This document shows, in pieces, positions 13,701 to 23,073 of a DNA stretch of 64,000 bases. The first letter of the stretch is position 1, and each line of letters starts with the position of its first letter. Position numbers and translations under genes: made by a program. This DNA is from Hyposmocoma kahamanoa. Lineage: Eukaryota > Arthropoda > Insecta > Lepidoptera > Cosmopterigidae. A model generated the notes under the pieces. The model was given only the letters and a program-made list of their open reading frames with translations, was not told the origin of the DNA and did not search any database. The stretch spans positions 9,528,739 to 9,592,738 of the forward strand of contig NW_020654810.1 in NCBI RefSeq assembly GCF_003589595.1. The letters run 5' to 3'.

Positions 13701-13712
13701 TTTCTTCCCCAT
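7788..13712 (-). CDS. FTSJ3: FTSJ3 / SPB1 rRNA 2'-O-methyltransferase
   Basis: This is the nucleolar FtsJ-like methyltransferase that methylates ribose in pre-rRNA and is needed for 60S maturation (family knowledge; yeast Spb1). Ten exons are read in transcription order: 13712-13646, 13473-12716, 12119-11970, 11380-11276, 11184-11023, 10825-10618, 9691-9422, 9020-8829, 8674-8475, 8225-7788. All junctions are GT-AG and phases agree, giving 849 aa against about 847 in human. The catalytic K-D-K-E tetrad is visible as K31 (FKL), D117 (LNDGAP), K157 (ITKVF) and E189 (SRNESSEIF), with the SAM-binding loop CAAPGGW at 52-58. The middle is rich in acidic serine blocks, and the lysine-rich C-terminus is the Spb1_C type. 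The start is the ATG before [15 protein letters not shown], as in orthologues. It is divergent from TMBIM6, with 868 bp between start codons. Confidence 0.93.
10000..10208 (+). mobile_element. tRNA-derived SINE, family A, copy 1
   Basis: Located in FTSJ3 intron 6. The head folds like a tRNA gene, with A box TGGCCGAACGG (10008-10018) and B box GGTTCGATTCC (10046-10056), followed by a tRNA-unrelated body that ends near GAATGTGTGCGCTAT. The same body recurs at 41869-42063 (minus), 43880-44087 and 59986-60178. It is transcribed by polymerase III if active. A plain tRNA gene is excluded by the conserved 150-base body and the imperfect acceptor stem. Confidence 0.85.
11637..11864 (-). mobile_element. 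228-bp MITE with 8-bp target duplication
   Basis: Located in FTSJ3 intron 3. The left terminus begins CATTGACTTATAATTATATG, and the right terminus is the complement-type ATTTGTAAGTCAATG. The exact 8-bp duplication TTTACAGT lies on both sides (11629-11636 and 11865-11872). It is homologous along its whole length to 31140-31372 in opposite orientation, and to both ends of 46079-47323. An 8-bp duplication points to a hAT-like or P-like transposase source. Confidence 0.88.
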
Positions 13713-14580
13713 TTTGCTATTACGCTATACTCATAATATTACAAATCACAATTAAAATAAGAGATAACAGCATGTGTTTACCACATTTCATTCACTGTTT
13801 TTGAGGTTATGACATTTTATGGCTATGGCTAATTTTTTTTTAATTTATTGAGCATTGGCCACGAGGTCTTCAGCTTAAAAATACAACAAAACAATACTTA
13901 TTTTATGGCCGAATGTTATTATTTATTTGTTGAGCATTGGCCATAGAGCCATCAGCTCAAACAAGGAACAAACAATTATAAGACTCAAAACTTAATAATA
14001 ATTAAACTAAAATATAATTTGCGAAAAAACTGTAACTACAAAACCCGCCATTTTTTTTCTGACCAAATGTCAAAAGTACATTTCTTTTCTGCTGTACATA
14101 CAACGAATAGTGCGAAAATTGCGAAGATGGGATAAAATGATGAGATAATCCGGGTGTTAAATGGTCTAAAGAACTCCGGAGCATTGTCTTACTCAGTGAA
14201 ATCCTTAGACTATTACTAAACAAAGAAAATGTACTGAAATTCACAAAACAACCGGTAGATGGCACTGCCCCGAACGACGACAATGATTATTGCTAGATGA
14301 TGATTGGTCTAACGTTATCACACCATACCTTTGCACTAATCATAAACGAACACGATGAAACCTTATTGGCGAAACCAGTATTTATTTTGTTTCTGGCTGT
14401 CATCTTTAAGCTATGGTATGTATTCATAAAAGAAAAATCTGAAGGATTGACGTGTTCTACGCTGATTTTCTGCTCTTTTTCATCAGAAATCGCTACTTTC
14501 TTTTTGTGAAAGCGTTTCAATAAAGCGTCTTTATTTGTTCAAATTATTTGTGCTAAGTGCAGTCAAAAATATTGTTCAAC
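13713..14580. promoter_or_regulatory. Divergent promoter region of FTSJ3 and TMBIM6
   Basis: The 868 bp between the two start codons must hold both 5' ends. Apart from the repeat pair at 13836-13962 no recognisable core promoter motif is seen. The small open frames at 14002-14520 have no recognisable domain and are not called. Confidence 0.4.
13836..13962. repeat. Two adjacent copies of a short retroelement-tail repeat
   Basis: ATTGAGCATTGGCC near 13847 and TTGAGCATTGGCC near 13930 start two similar 40-base units (followed by a -TC-TCAGCT-AAA pattern) about 83 bases apart. They sit in the FTSJ3/TMBIM6 divergent promoter spacer. A related string (GGCAAAGCCATCAGTCTAAA) occurs near 31050. Confidence 0.5.
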
Positions 14581-17500
14581 ATGGCTCCTGGTATTGAAAC
14601 ATTCATCAATGGCTTTCAAAACCGCTTGTGAGTATTACCTGGACGATCATATAGCTATTTATTTTACGTCGTAGTTTGTAATCGAATAAAGACGATTAAA
14701 TAGGTAGTATAAACGTGTAGAAAAACGCAAGTGACTTCATATTGTTGTCTCATTGATTCGTTAATTACGAGGTCATTGCGTCTGTTTTCGACATTATTCT
14801 AGAACATTTCTGATTCACCTAAGATTATTTTCAACCTCGTAAACAATTGTCGTGACATCACATGATTTTACTCTACTACATTATTGCTTTATCTTCAAGA
14901 TTAAAAATGATGTGATTTCTATTTCATTTAAGCTAGCGTCATACATTTGCATACAATGAAATTTAATTACTACCAGATTGTTGCGGATACCAACCCGTTA
15001 CACCAAGTACCAAGTACTACCAGATTGTTCCTTTACATTCGTCCATAAACTGTATTAACGTAGTTACGAAAACCACACGTTCCTAAATAAATTTTCATCA
15101 TAACAATATTTTAATTTTAGCTCAGTACAAAAATACAATCTGCAGAATTTGAATTATTCTTTGTCGACATCAATGGCAATTACCAAAAAAAGATAATGTC
15201 TCAAATAAACTTGTATGGCTTGTATATACCTACTTATTATTAGTCTTAAATGTTTGACATTCTGTTGTTGTAGGGAACTGCCAGTACGTCAACACCTGAA
15301 GAATGTGTACGGCACGCTCATGATGACGACCGCGTCGGCTTCGGCTGGCGTGTACGTCGATATCTTCACAAGCTTCCGGGCTGGCTTCCTCTCTGCCATC
15401 ATCGGAGCTGGCCTCATGCTCATGTTACTTGCTACTCCTGACAATGGGAAGAATACAAGCCTGCGTCTAGGATACTTGTTGGGATTCGGCTTAACATCCG
15501 GTATGATCTAGTCTCTGATTATGTTGTGCAATCTTCAATGTTTTCTATAGTTTGTCTTATAAGTAAATGTGGAAGAATTTTGAAATATTGCAAATATTTA
15601 ATATTCTTATGTATTAGGCTGTTTTATAAATCTCTTTGTTCATTAGATGCATTTCAACTGTTTTATAATCAACACAATTTGATAACAGGTTAATAATAGC
15701 CTTTTGTGATTAGTTTTGTTAGTTCTTGCTTATTCTGTACAAATACAAATCTCATTACTTGTACATTTATATTGTCGAGATGTATATTCTGTTGTAACTT
15801 CTAAACTATATATTATACATGTATATTTGTTAAGTGTTATCAGTACAGTAGACAGAAATATTTACTTCTTTTTAAGGGTCGTATTCCAGAACTGTACTCA
15901 ATGCTCAAGTCAGGATTTGAGCAGACTTGAGTATGATTTCAAGCACAGGAAATATGACCCTAATGGCAAAGACTTAAGTATGATTTCTAGTGCCTTGAAT
16001 CATAAACAAGTTATTTATATACAATATATTTATTATATAGTTCTACAATACGACCCCTTTGAACCATACTCAATTCCTGACTTGAGCATTGAGTAGGGTT
16101 CTAGAATGCGACCCTAAATGTAGGTAAATTAAAAATAGCATGTAAAATCAATGCAGTAATGTAATTGTTAATGTGTTAATTAGTTTGCATTTACCTCAAA
16201 AACTATCTTTACAAATTCTTGGAATAGATCAATAATGTGCAAAATGCTTATTATGATGTAATATTAACATTAACTGATGTAGCCCAAAGAATTACAAAGC
16301 ATAAGTGGCAGTGGGCACACATTGGTCACAGAACAGAATGGTCATTGTAGCATTCTTTGAGGGAGGCCTATGCTCATCAGTGGACATCTTTCAGTTGAAA
16401 TGATGATATCTAACATTTCGAGTTCTTAGGTTTTCGCGAGTGTTACATATAGGAAATGAAACTGTATTTTCAATCTAAATCGCGTATATTTGTTTTCTCA
16501 AACAGACCAATGTTTCGGGTCTTAGATGACTAATATTAACAAAAATTTTAGGAATGAGCATGGGTCCAATGCTTGAGTATGTCAGCATGGTGAATCCAGC
16601 AATCATAATGACAGCACTGCTGGGCACCACAGTGGTGTTTGTGTGCTTCTCCATCACCGCCATGCTGGCCGACCGTGGCTCTTACCTGTTCCTTGGAGGC
16701 ACTCTGCTCACTATGCTCACCTCCTTGTCTCTTATGAGTCTAGTAAATCTCTTCATGCAGTCACAGATCCTTTATCAGGTATGTAAACTATTTTTTATTC
16801 TTATGAACAGGCATTAGCATATCATAATCTATACCAATTAGTAACCATTTTGTATAATGCATCATAATGTATATATTTGTTTTGCTTTACAATATATTTA
16901 CAGTAACAATACTAACTGGCAAACACACCTGAATGATATAGGCACTTATACTTTTACATAAACATGACATTTTCAATGTATTGCATGTATGTGTCGAATA
17001 TTAACATAAAATGAACCATAATAATTATGGTTCATTTTATGTTAATATTCGAAAACATAATGTGTAAATGTTTGTTTGCATTAGAATGCAACTCTACAAC
17101 AATTGCTAATCCACAAATGGTATTGAGGGGATTTGGATGGATTGAGTGTATTCCTACTACTTTTTAGGTAAAGCTGAAGATTTTGATATGTTTGTGGTGT
17201 TAAGAGTTTTCCCAATTTGCAGACCCACCTGTACCTTGGCCTCCTACTAATGTGCGGGTTCATCCTATTCGACACCCAACTGATCATCGAGAAGCGCCGC
17301 ATGGGCAACAAGGACTTCGTGCAACACGCACTGGAACTATTTATTGACTTCATTGGAGTTTTCAGGAGACTGGTCATCATTTTAACACAGAAGGTATACT
17401 TTAATTTACCACTTATTGTTTATTAGATGCCAGTGATAAAAATATCAAGGCTACTTTATTACTGATATTGTAAATTTTTCTATTTATATCTATTCAGCAC

Positions 17501-17661
17501 TATACGTCGAGTCTCTAGGTATATTATTACAATGACTTGCAAGTGATACTGCAATCAAAACCCTTACCAACATACCACTTGCAGAAATTCAACTTAATTT
17601 CTCCTGACTTTTGCAGGCTGAAAAGAAAAACAATGATAAACGCAACTCTGATACGGAGTAA
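14581..17661 (+). CDS. TMBIM6: TMBIM6 / Bax inhibitor-1
   Basis: This multi-pass ER membrane protein of the BI-1/LFG family acts in ER calcium leak and inhibition of cell death (family knowledge). Exons are 14581-14627, 15274-15500, 16552-16778, 17223-17393 and 17617-17661, phases consistent, giving 238 aa, the usual BI-1 size. The protein starts MAPGIETFINGFQNRL. Hydrophobic segments follow through exons 2-4, and the conserved C-terminal block contains FDTQLIIEKRR and DFVQHALELFIDF, the BI-1 signature. The tail after exon 4 is charged (AEKKNNDKRNSDTE). A second in-phase terminal exon at 18904-18936 could give a different basic tail. Intron 2 contains a MITE (15876-16114) and a dispersed repeat directly before exon 3; intron 3 contains a perfect palindrome. 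Confidence 0.93.
15876..16114 (+). mobile_element. MITE, GGGTCGTATTCC family, copy 1
   Basis: Located in TMBIM6 intron 2. The left end is GGGTCGTATTCCAGAACTGT and the right end is complementary, ending GAATGCGACCC. The trinucleotide TAA flanks both ends, consistent with the TWA duplication of PIF/Harbinger elements. Other members are at 26316 (split by copia), 30860 and 42326. There is no coding capacity. Confidence 0.8.
16431..16495 (+). repeat. Dispersed repeat, copy 2
   Basis: Matches 3324-3395 (TTTTCGCGAGTGTTACATA, GGAAATGAAACT, AAATCGCGTATAT). It ends about 55 bases before the TMBIM6 exon 3 acceptor. Confidence 0.5.
16995..17051. repeat. Perfect 57-base palindrome
   Basis: Arms of 28 bases each side of a single central A at 17023. 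The left arm begins CGAATATTAACATAAAATGA and the right arm is its exact complement. It sits in TMBIM6 intron 3 and would form a loop-less cruciform. It may be the ends of a fully collapsed inverted-repeat element. Confidence 0.9.
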
Positions 17662-17751
17662 ATGTAAGAAGGAGAGATTGTGATGAAGTCACTTTGTTGT
17701 GTTAGTTTTACTTTACGTCTATTATGTAGTGTATTTTTGCACACACTCAAC

Positions 17752-18333
17752 TAGTGATGAAGAAACTCAAGTCTTTTAAGGCCTTTTAAAACACCTCGAC
17801 TCATTTTTAACGCCTCACGACTAGTCTAGTATTTTAATCCTCAAGTCTTGAGTCATAAGACTAAAACTGAAGACTAATTCGAGTCGAAGTCTTTTGACCC
17901 TAGGAAGCTTAAAAGACTTATAGAACTAAAACGACTGGCGCCTTATAGCCTCGGAAGTCGCGAGTCATGAGCCGTATGGCGTGATTTTATTTCTACCCAC
18001 AAGATATTTACTTTACGTTTAATGGGTAATGTTCATGTAGCTTTGTTCATAGAAGTCAGTTAATTATAACTAATTAAATAAACGTGATTATTTACTACAT
18101 ACTACGTCATTTTTATTTATAAACTTTGGGCTTAATATGACATAAAATAGGTATAAGTCCATTGCAAACAACTCAAGTCATTCAAGTTGTTTAAGTCATA
18201 TAAGTGGTTTCAAGTCTTTTAGTATAATAACAGAGTCTTTTTAAATAAAAACCCGAACTTCCAGTCTTAATTTTAGAGTCGAGTCCTGAGTCTTTATAAA
18301 ACGCCTTAAAAGACTGAGTCGCTTTCATCACTG
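17752..18333. mobile_element. 582-bp non-autonomous hAT-like element
   Basis: The left end TAGTGATGAAGAAACTCAAG pairs with the right end (complement reads CAGTGATGAAAGCGACTCAG), and both arms continue into GTCTTTTAAGGC. The flanking octamers are CACTCAAC (17744-17751) and CAATCAAC (18334-18341), matching at 7 of 8 positions, as expected for a hAT duplication. The interior is rich in scattered AAGTC/GACTT repeats and has no coding frame. It lies just downstream of TMBIM6 exon 5, between the two alternative last exons. Confidence 0.8.
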
Positions 18334-18903
18334 CAATCAACCACTTCATAAGAAGCTTTGGTCAAATCAGCACGTTTGCGTCCATGAGCTTACACAGTCA
18401 AACTCAACAAACGATTGTCTAAAATATTTATATACCAAATTGTACGGCTTTAGTAGCATACACAAGAACTATAACTGAATGTTGTATAGTACAAGCGCAA
18501 CTGTCGTTCATAATTGATATTGAGTAACTACTACACTAGAAACAATAAGAGTCACAACTTATTGTAAATACTGCTTGATCTAAGGACGCATTGGTTTGAA
18601 AGAGTGTGAATGCTATAAATGCAGCTGTTTAGTAAAATGCCACAATTTAATTATTTATTTGCAGACTTCGAATGCTATCCAATCCATAATACATATACAA
18701 TTTGTATTTCTGCCCCAAAGTTATCTGCTTTTTTTTTATTTAATGTTTTAGATTGCTTTTTAAGTCTTAAGTGTACACTTAAGAGCAAGCAAATAAGCAA
18801 GCGTGTAGACATCTCCAGTGTATTAAAAATTTACGATTTATTATTTAAGTATTTAATAGAAATACAAACAGAAATTAAACTTTGCTTTTCTTTTTATTTT
18901 CAG

Positions 18904-18936
18904 GAGGAACAAAACCGTCGCCGCAAACGTGACTAA
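18904..18936 (+). CDS. TMBIM6: Possible alternative last exon of TMBIM6
   Basis: A pyrimidine-rich tract and CAG acceptor precede an in-phase 33-base exon encoding EEQNRRRKRD and a stop. TMBIM6 exon 4 ends in phase 0 at 17393, so joining to this exon gives a 234-aa protein with a strongly basic tail instead of the 238-aa form. An AATAAA lies 113 bases downstream. Transcript evidence is needed to say which tail is used. Confidence 0.6.
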   Translation, partial: EEQNRRRKRD

Positions 18937-19049
18937 ACATTTACAATCAAATTGAAAAAAATTATGTGTATTGGGATGTTGTGTACTTCAGGTGTTTTGT
19001 TTGTTTAATATTCATTTATGTGTTAAGAAATTTATAAGTTTCATAGTGT

Positions 19050-19055
19050 AATAAA
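19050..19055 (+). promoter_or_regulatory. Polyadenylation signal for the distal TMBIM6 exon
   Basis: AATAAA follows the distal terminal exon by 113 bases, supporting the idea that 18904-18936 is a real 3' exon. Confidence 0.5.
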
Positions 19056-19344
19056 CTTCTAAATTGGAACTTGGTTTTTGTTTGTACGGCACTTGTGTCA
19101 CAGTCAGCGGTAGAAACATTGTAACATCTATGAAAAAAATTATCTTATGTATAATATTTATATCACGTATCATGGAATGCGTATACGAAATCTAGAATTT
19201 TTTTTTCTGAAGTACTAAGTAAAGGCACCAGTATAATAAATATTGCAATGTTATATTGAGTTTTCACATTACATATATATAAATAATATCAATAAGGCGG
19301 TTTTCAAGTCACAATTTTAAGGCGTTAGATATGAAACATTGCTG

Positions 19345-20442
19345 TTAACTGATGTCAGTATCATGCTGAGGATGTATTTTATTCTTATCGTTAAACACTT
19401 TCTTTGCTTTGCTCAGCTCATTGGCAACAAGGACACTTATCATATGAGACACTTTAGAATCACTAAGATTATTTTGGTCTCCATTGGCATGAAATTCTCC
19501 ATTCTCCTCCACATTTACCTTAGATTTATTCACCTTACATTCTCTTAAATCTCCTTTAACATTATCTGATTGATATGAATTATTCTTCTCTTTAGATTTG
19601 TGAATTACATACAATTTTCTCGAACAACATTGACAATTGCACTTTGGGGTAGATTTACTCGACGAACTATTCTTAACAATATACTCGTAAGTAGAAACAC
19701 CTAACAACGAGATGTAAACATGAAAACAACATAAGTGCAATAAGGCACACGCTATCGCTAAGGCACACACACAGAATATAATCAAAAATGTGAAGAAAAG
19801 TATAGAATTCTTGCAATATTTAAAATTGTACGAAGTATCTGAATATAGGGAACAGTTAATAAAGTTCTGTGCAGGCGCACTTAGTTTCTGTGGGTACGAT
19901 AAAAACAGCACAATGTCGGTTACACACAAAGATGAAGTAAATAGAGAAATAAGTAGTGCTGTCGTAACGCAAGTTATGAAGGATGCATAGTTCCTCTGAC
20001 CCACGCAGTTGTTCAGCCACTTGCAATGATGATCGAAGTGGTCGATGCATTTATTGCAAAGACTGCAGTGCTTGGTGCTCCTGCTGCTCGTATATATATT
20101 ACACAAGTGACATCTCCCGTTCTCTATGACGTGGGCGTGTACGCTGCGATCAAACTCCGGCACATTGTTCACTTTCAACTTCCTCAACTCCCTCTCGCTA
20201 GGGTCAGTCAGAGCCGCAGTTAAATGCGATGCGACATGACACAAATACAAAATCGCAAACGTAATTATTGATATCACTTTCAATTCCTTGAACTGGATCT
20301 CAATTAGTATAATGGAATTAACAAGGGCGGTAGCTATGAAAACAAACCAACCGATCACTTGCTGAAAGTTCAGAGGAAGCTCGAGGCCGTGTATTCTCCT
20401 TTGTGGTCGTGTTTTTTGAGTATATGCACAACAGCTGCCCAT
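19345..20442 (-). CDS. DHHC palmitoyltransferase, ZDHHC1/11 type, intronless
   Basis: This protein S-acyltransferase would transfer palmitate to cysteines of target proteins at endomembranes (family knowledge). It has 365 aa in one exon. Membrane segments are at about 28-48 and 56-76, the cysteine-rich domain at 108-155 carries DHHC at 137-140 with C140 as the acyl acceptor, and two further segments lie at about 160-185 and 215-245. DPS at 80-82 takes the place of the usual DPG, and STYE after the last segment takes the place of TTxE. The string [14 protein letters not shown] and the spacing match the ZDHHC1/ZDHHC11 subfamily. The C-terminal 110 residues are polar and low in complexity. It is convergent with TMBIM6. 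Lack of introns may mean a retrocopy, but the frame is intact and the motifs are conserved. Confidence 0.88.
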   Translation of the reverse strand: MGSCCAYTQKTRPQRRIHGLELPLNFQQVIGWFVFIATALVNSIILIEIQFKELKVISIITFAILYLCHVASHLTAALTDPSERELRKLKVNNVPEFDRSVHAHVIENGRCHLCNIYTSSRSTKHCSLCNKCIDHFDHHCKWLNNCVGQRNYASFITCVTTALLISLFTSSLCVTDIVLFLSYPQKLSAPAQNFINCSLYSDTSYNFKYCKNSILFFTFLIIFCVCALAIACALLHLCCFHVYISLLGVSTYEYIVKNSSSSKSTPKCNCQCCSRKLYVIHKSKEKNNSYQSDNVKGDLRECKVNKSKVNVEENGEFHANGDQNNLSDSKVSHMISVLVANELSKAKKVFNDKNKIHPQHDTDIS

Positions 20443-21940
20443 TTGTATGAATTATACAGTCCTTTGCTTTGAATAAAAAATATAAACTTAATTGAAAGCG
20501 CAAAAAGTTTGTTCGTTGTAGAAAGACGCTAAACGGTTGACTAGGTGATTGAAAATGGGCTGGGTAGTTACTGTCGTATGCGCGCGCAAGGGATGAAGTC
20601 ATTTCCAACTTTGTACCCAATGATTTCCGAGATATAATTATTTTATTGTCACTTTTCTCTAAATTACTTGATTTTTTTAAATGAAAGTACTTCAGTACAT
20701 TGCACAGTTCATTTTATGATGTAGTACTAGGATCAGCTCAATCTTGTTTCCATAGTAACTTATTGCACAACAATGAAATTGTTTATCATGGTTTCTTTTT
20801 GAAAACTAATCTTTTAATAATGTAGGTGTGAATAGACAAGAGGGATGATTCAATTGAAATTTATAGGTTTCGAAAGTTTATAACTATTATTCATAAATAT
20901 TTACTTAAAAGTACACAATCCACAAAATATTTATTTACTGAAAGGTACAGTCAGCATCACAATGATTTGATCGCTCAGTGTCCTCAAACATCTGAACATT
21001 AATTTCTAAAAATTAACCTTATGTTAAGTATGCTTAAGACTCACTTTTCATTGAAACTTGGCAGAGTATCTAAGACTATATGTATTGTGCTGGGATACCC
21101 CAGCATGTATGGGGTGGCGTTGACCTACCAAGTATTATTAGTAGGTGAAATGAGGGGTGGAAATTATCGATTTTCGTTTTTTGTAATAGTAACGAAAGAC
21201 CATGATCGTAATTAAAATGTCGCAAGGTAACGCTGTGCCTTCATGCTCGATGATAACTACGTTATTTAAAATAACATATCGCTGCTTTTCAAAAAAAGGG
21301 TCCTAAAGCAAAATTGTTCATTTTTTGTCTTAAATTACACAGATGTACTCGGAATGGGCTAATTTTTATTGTGAATAAGACAGGAGCTTTTTATTATTTA
21401 AAATAATTACGTGAGAATATGAGACTGTATACAATTCGTCTGCTTTGTATTTAGATTCCCGATGATTTTGTGATAGGACACCATTCTAGAAAGCCATCAA
21501 TATGTTGAGGATATTCGCACTGCTATTACAATAGTGTTGTAATTAAAAATATGTGAACGTTAAGATTATACTATTGCTGAATGTAAAAATTTGAATCTCC
21601 ACACGTTAATACAACCGTCATTAGAGTATTGTGAGAAACAATTAAAAGATATGTATGATGATGATCCAAATGAGATAAACTTTTTGTTCACTAGTTCTGA
21701 ACAAAACAGTCCTTACTCAAAAATATAATTTTAACATATACCTCAATTTTATAAACTTTGACGGGATATGAGCAAGTCGTTATTCATAGATTCTGAAAAA
21801 ATATACTTTTTGAGTTAATACGCTCTTGTATTTAACAGTGAGATTGAATTATTTTTTTACAACAAAGTTTACATTATCTGCGCTCCAAGATAGTTTTAAA
21901 TTACACTTTAACTTCTACAGCCTAAACTACCTACTAATTT

Positions 21941-22234
21941 TTAACCGACTTCAAAAAAGGAGCAGGTTCTCAATTCGACTGTATTTTTTTTGGGTGTATG
22001 TTACGCGATTACACCGGCCGACCCACCGACCGATTTGTGAATCGATTTTAATGATTTTTTTTTGTTGGAAAGAGGGAACCTCATCATTGGTCCCATTTCA
22101 ATTTTAAGAAAATATTCCACCTCTAAGGGTGGTAAACTAGGAGATGAACCGGTTTCACGCACTTTCCAGTAACCGATTAATAAAACTTGGCAAATAGATG
22201 TAATTCCACGATCTCTTGAGGTCGGGTTTTTTTA
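21941..22234 (+). repeat. AACCGACTTC repeat family, copy 1
   Basis: Begins TTAACCGACTTCAAAAAAGG and ends near GAGGTCGGGTTTTTT, so the two ends are imperfect inverted copies (AACCGAC-TCAAAA). The body contains AATTCGACTGTATTTTTT and CGATTTTAATGATTTTTTTT. Homologous copies are at 54660-54925 and 62428-62915. This is a common dispersed repeat style in lepidopteran genomes; the parent transposon is not identified. Confidence 0.75.
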
Positions 22235-23067
22235 TAAAAATGTTATCTCTGTTATTTTAATAAGTTTACTCACCAAATTTCACTGATATTTAAAAAATGT
22301 TTATGAAAATGGCACCTATCAAACTCCTTTTCTTATTGGAGCGGTCAACCAAGAGAAATCACAAATAAAACTAAATACTGTCGTAACCATTGACCAGTCT
22401 GTTGGTAGGATAATAATCATAACTCAAAAATTATGGAATTAAAAAAAACACGTCTTGAAAATAATAAAAAAAACTGAATTAATCTTATTGCGAATAAAGG
22501 GATTATTTTTATTTATTCATAAAAAATATTTATCCACTTATAAACGAGATAATAAATTTATTGGTTCCATTCAGTAATTTTTTTAACTTTCAAATCGTGT
22601 TTTTCTCAATTCCATCATTTTTTAATTACGCCAGTATTTGATTTCATGTGCGAAATGTCTCACGGCCCACAGTTTGATGCTTAGGTTATTTTGATTCTGA
22701 CTGTACCTAACTTTTACATTATCAGTCACGTGTCATTTATCAGTTGTCTTGTTTATCGCGAATTTCTTTGCCATCTCTCGCCTTGTCTTGACGAGAATTC
22801 TGTGACCTTGGCAATCCAGATTTTCTTCATAACATTTATTTTTACAGCACTTTTTACAAAGTTTGTAGATGCACTTTCCTCCCTACAAAAAAAAAAGGAT
22901 TTTCGTTACTTTTTATTATACCATAACTGCCTTCATTTTGATGCTTTCAAGAATGCGTCTTATTATATAATAAGTTCTTAATTAATCAAGAAGACAGTTT
23001 AAAAAACTTGAGGGATACATTGATGTGCAAAACTGACTATCTATACAGGCCCAACATCGTCATGTGA

Positions 23068-23073
23068 TTTATT
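23068..23073 (-). promoter_or_regulatory. DUS1L polyadenylation signal abutting the stop codon
   Basis: On the minus strand the stop TAA is followed at once by AATAAA. Such a short 3' end is unusual but plausible; no alternative signal is closer. Confidence 0.45.

Larger units (their letters stand above)
20443..23073. other. Spacer between ZDHHC gene and DUS1L
   Basis: Apart from the repeat at 21941-22234 no gene, RNA or element is recognised. The ZDHHC promoter must lie at its left side; no core motif is evident. Confidence 0.4.

Noticed and set aside
14002..14520. Short frames on both strands between FTSJ3 and TMBIM6
   Set aside because: They overlap each other in both orientations, have no domains, and lie in the promoter spacer.
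16300..16500. CRISPR-like or satellite array
   Set aside because: Repeats in this window are dispersed transposon copies without regular spacing; no array of equal repeats and spacers exists.
18619..18903. Long extension of the distal TMBIM6 exon to the left
   Set aside because: The open frame upstream of 18904 is AT-rich intron-like sequence ending in a good acceptor; only the last 11 codons fit as an exon.
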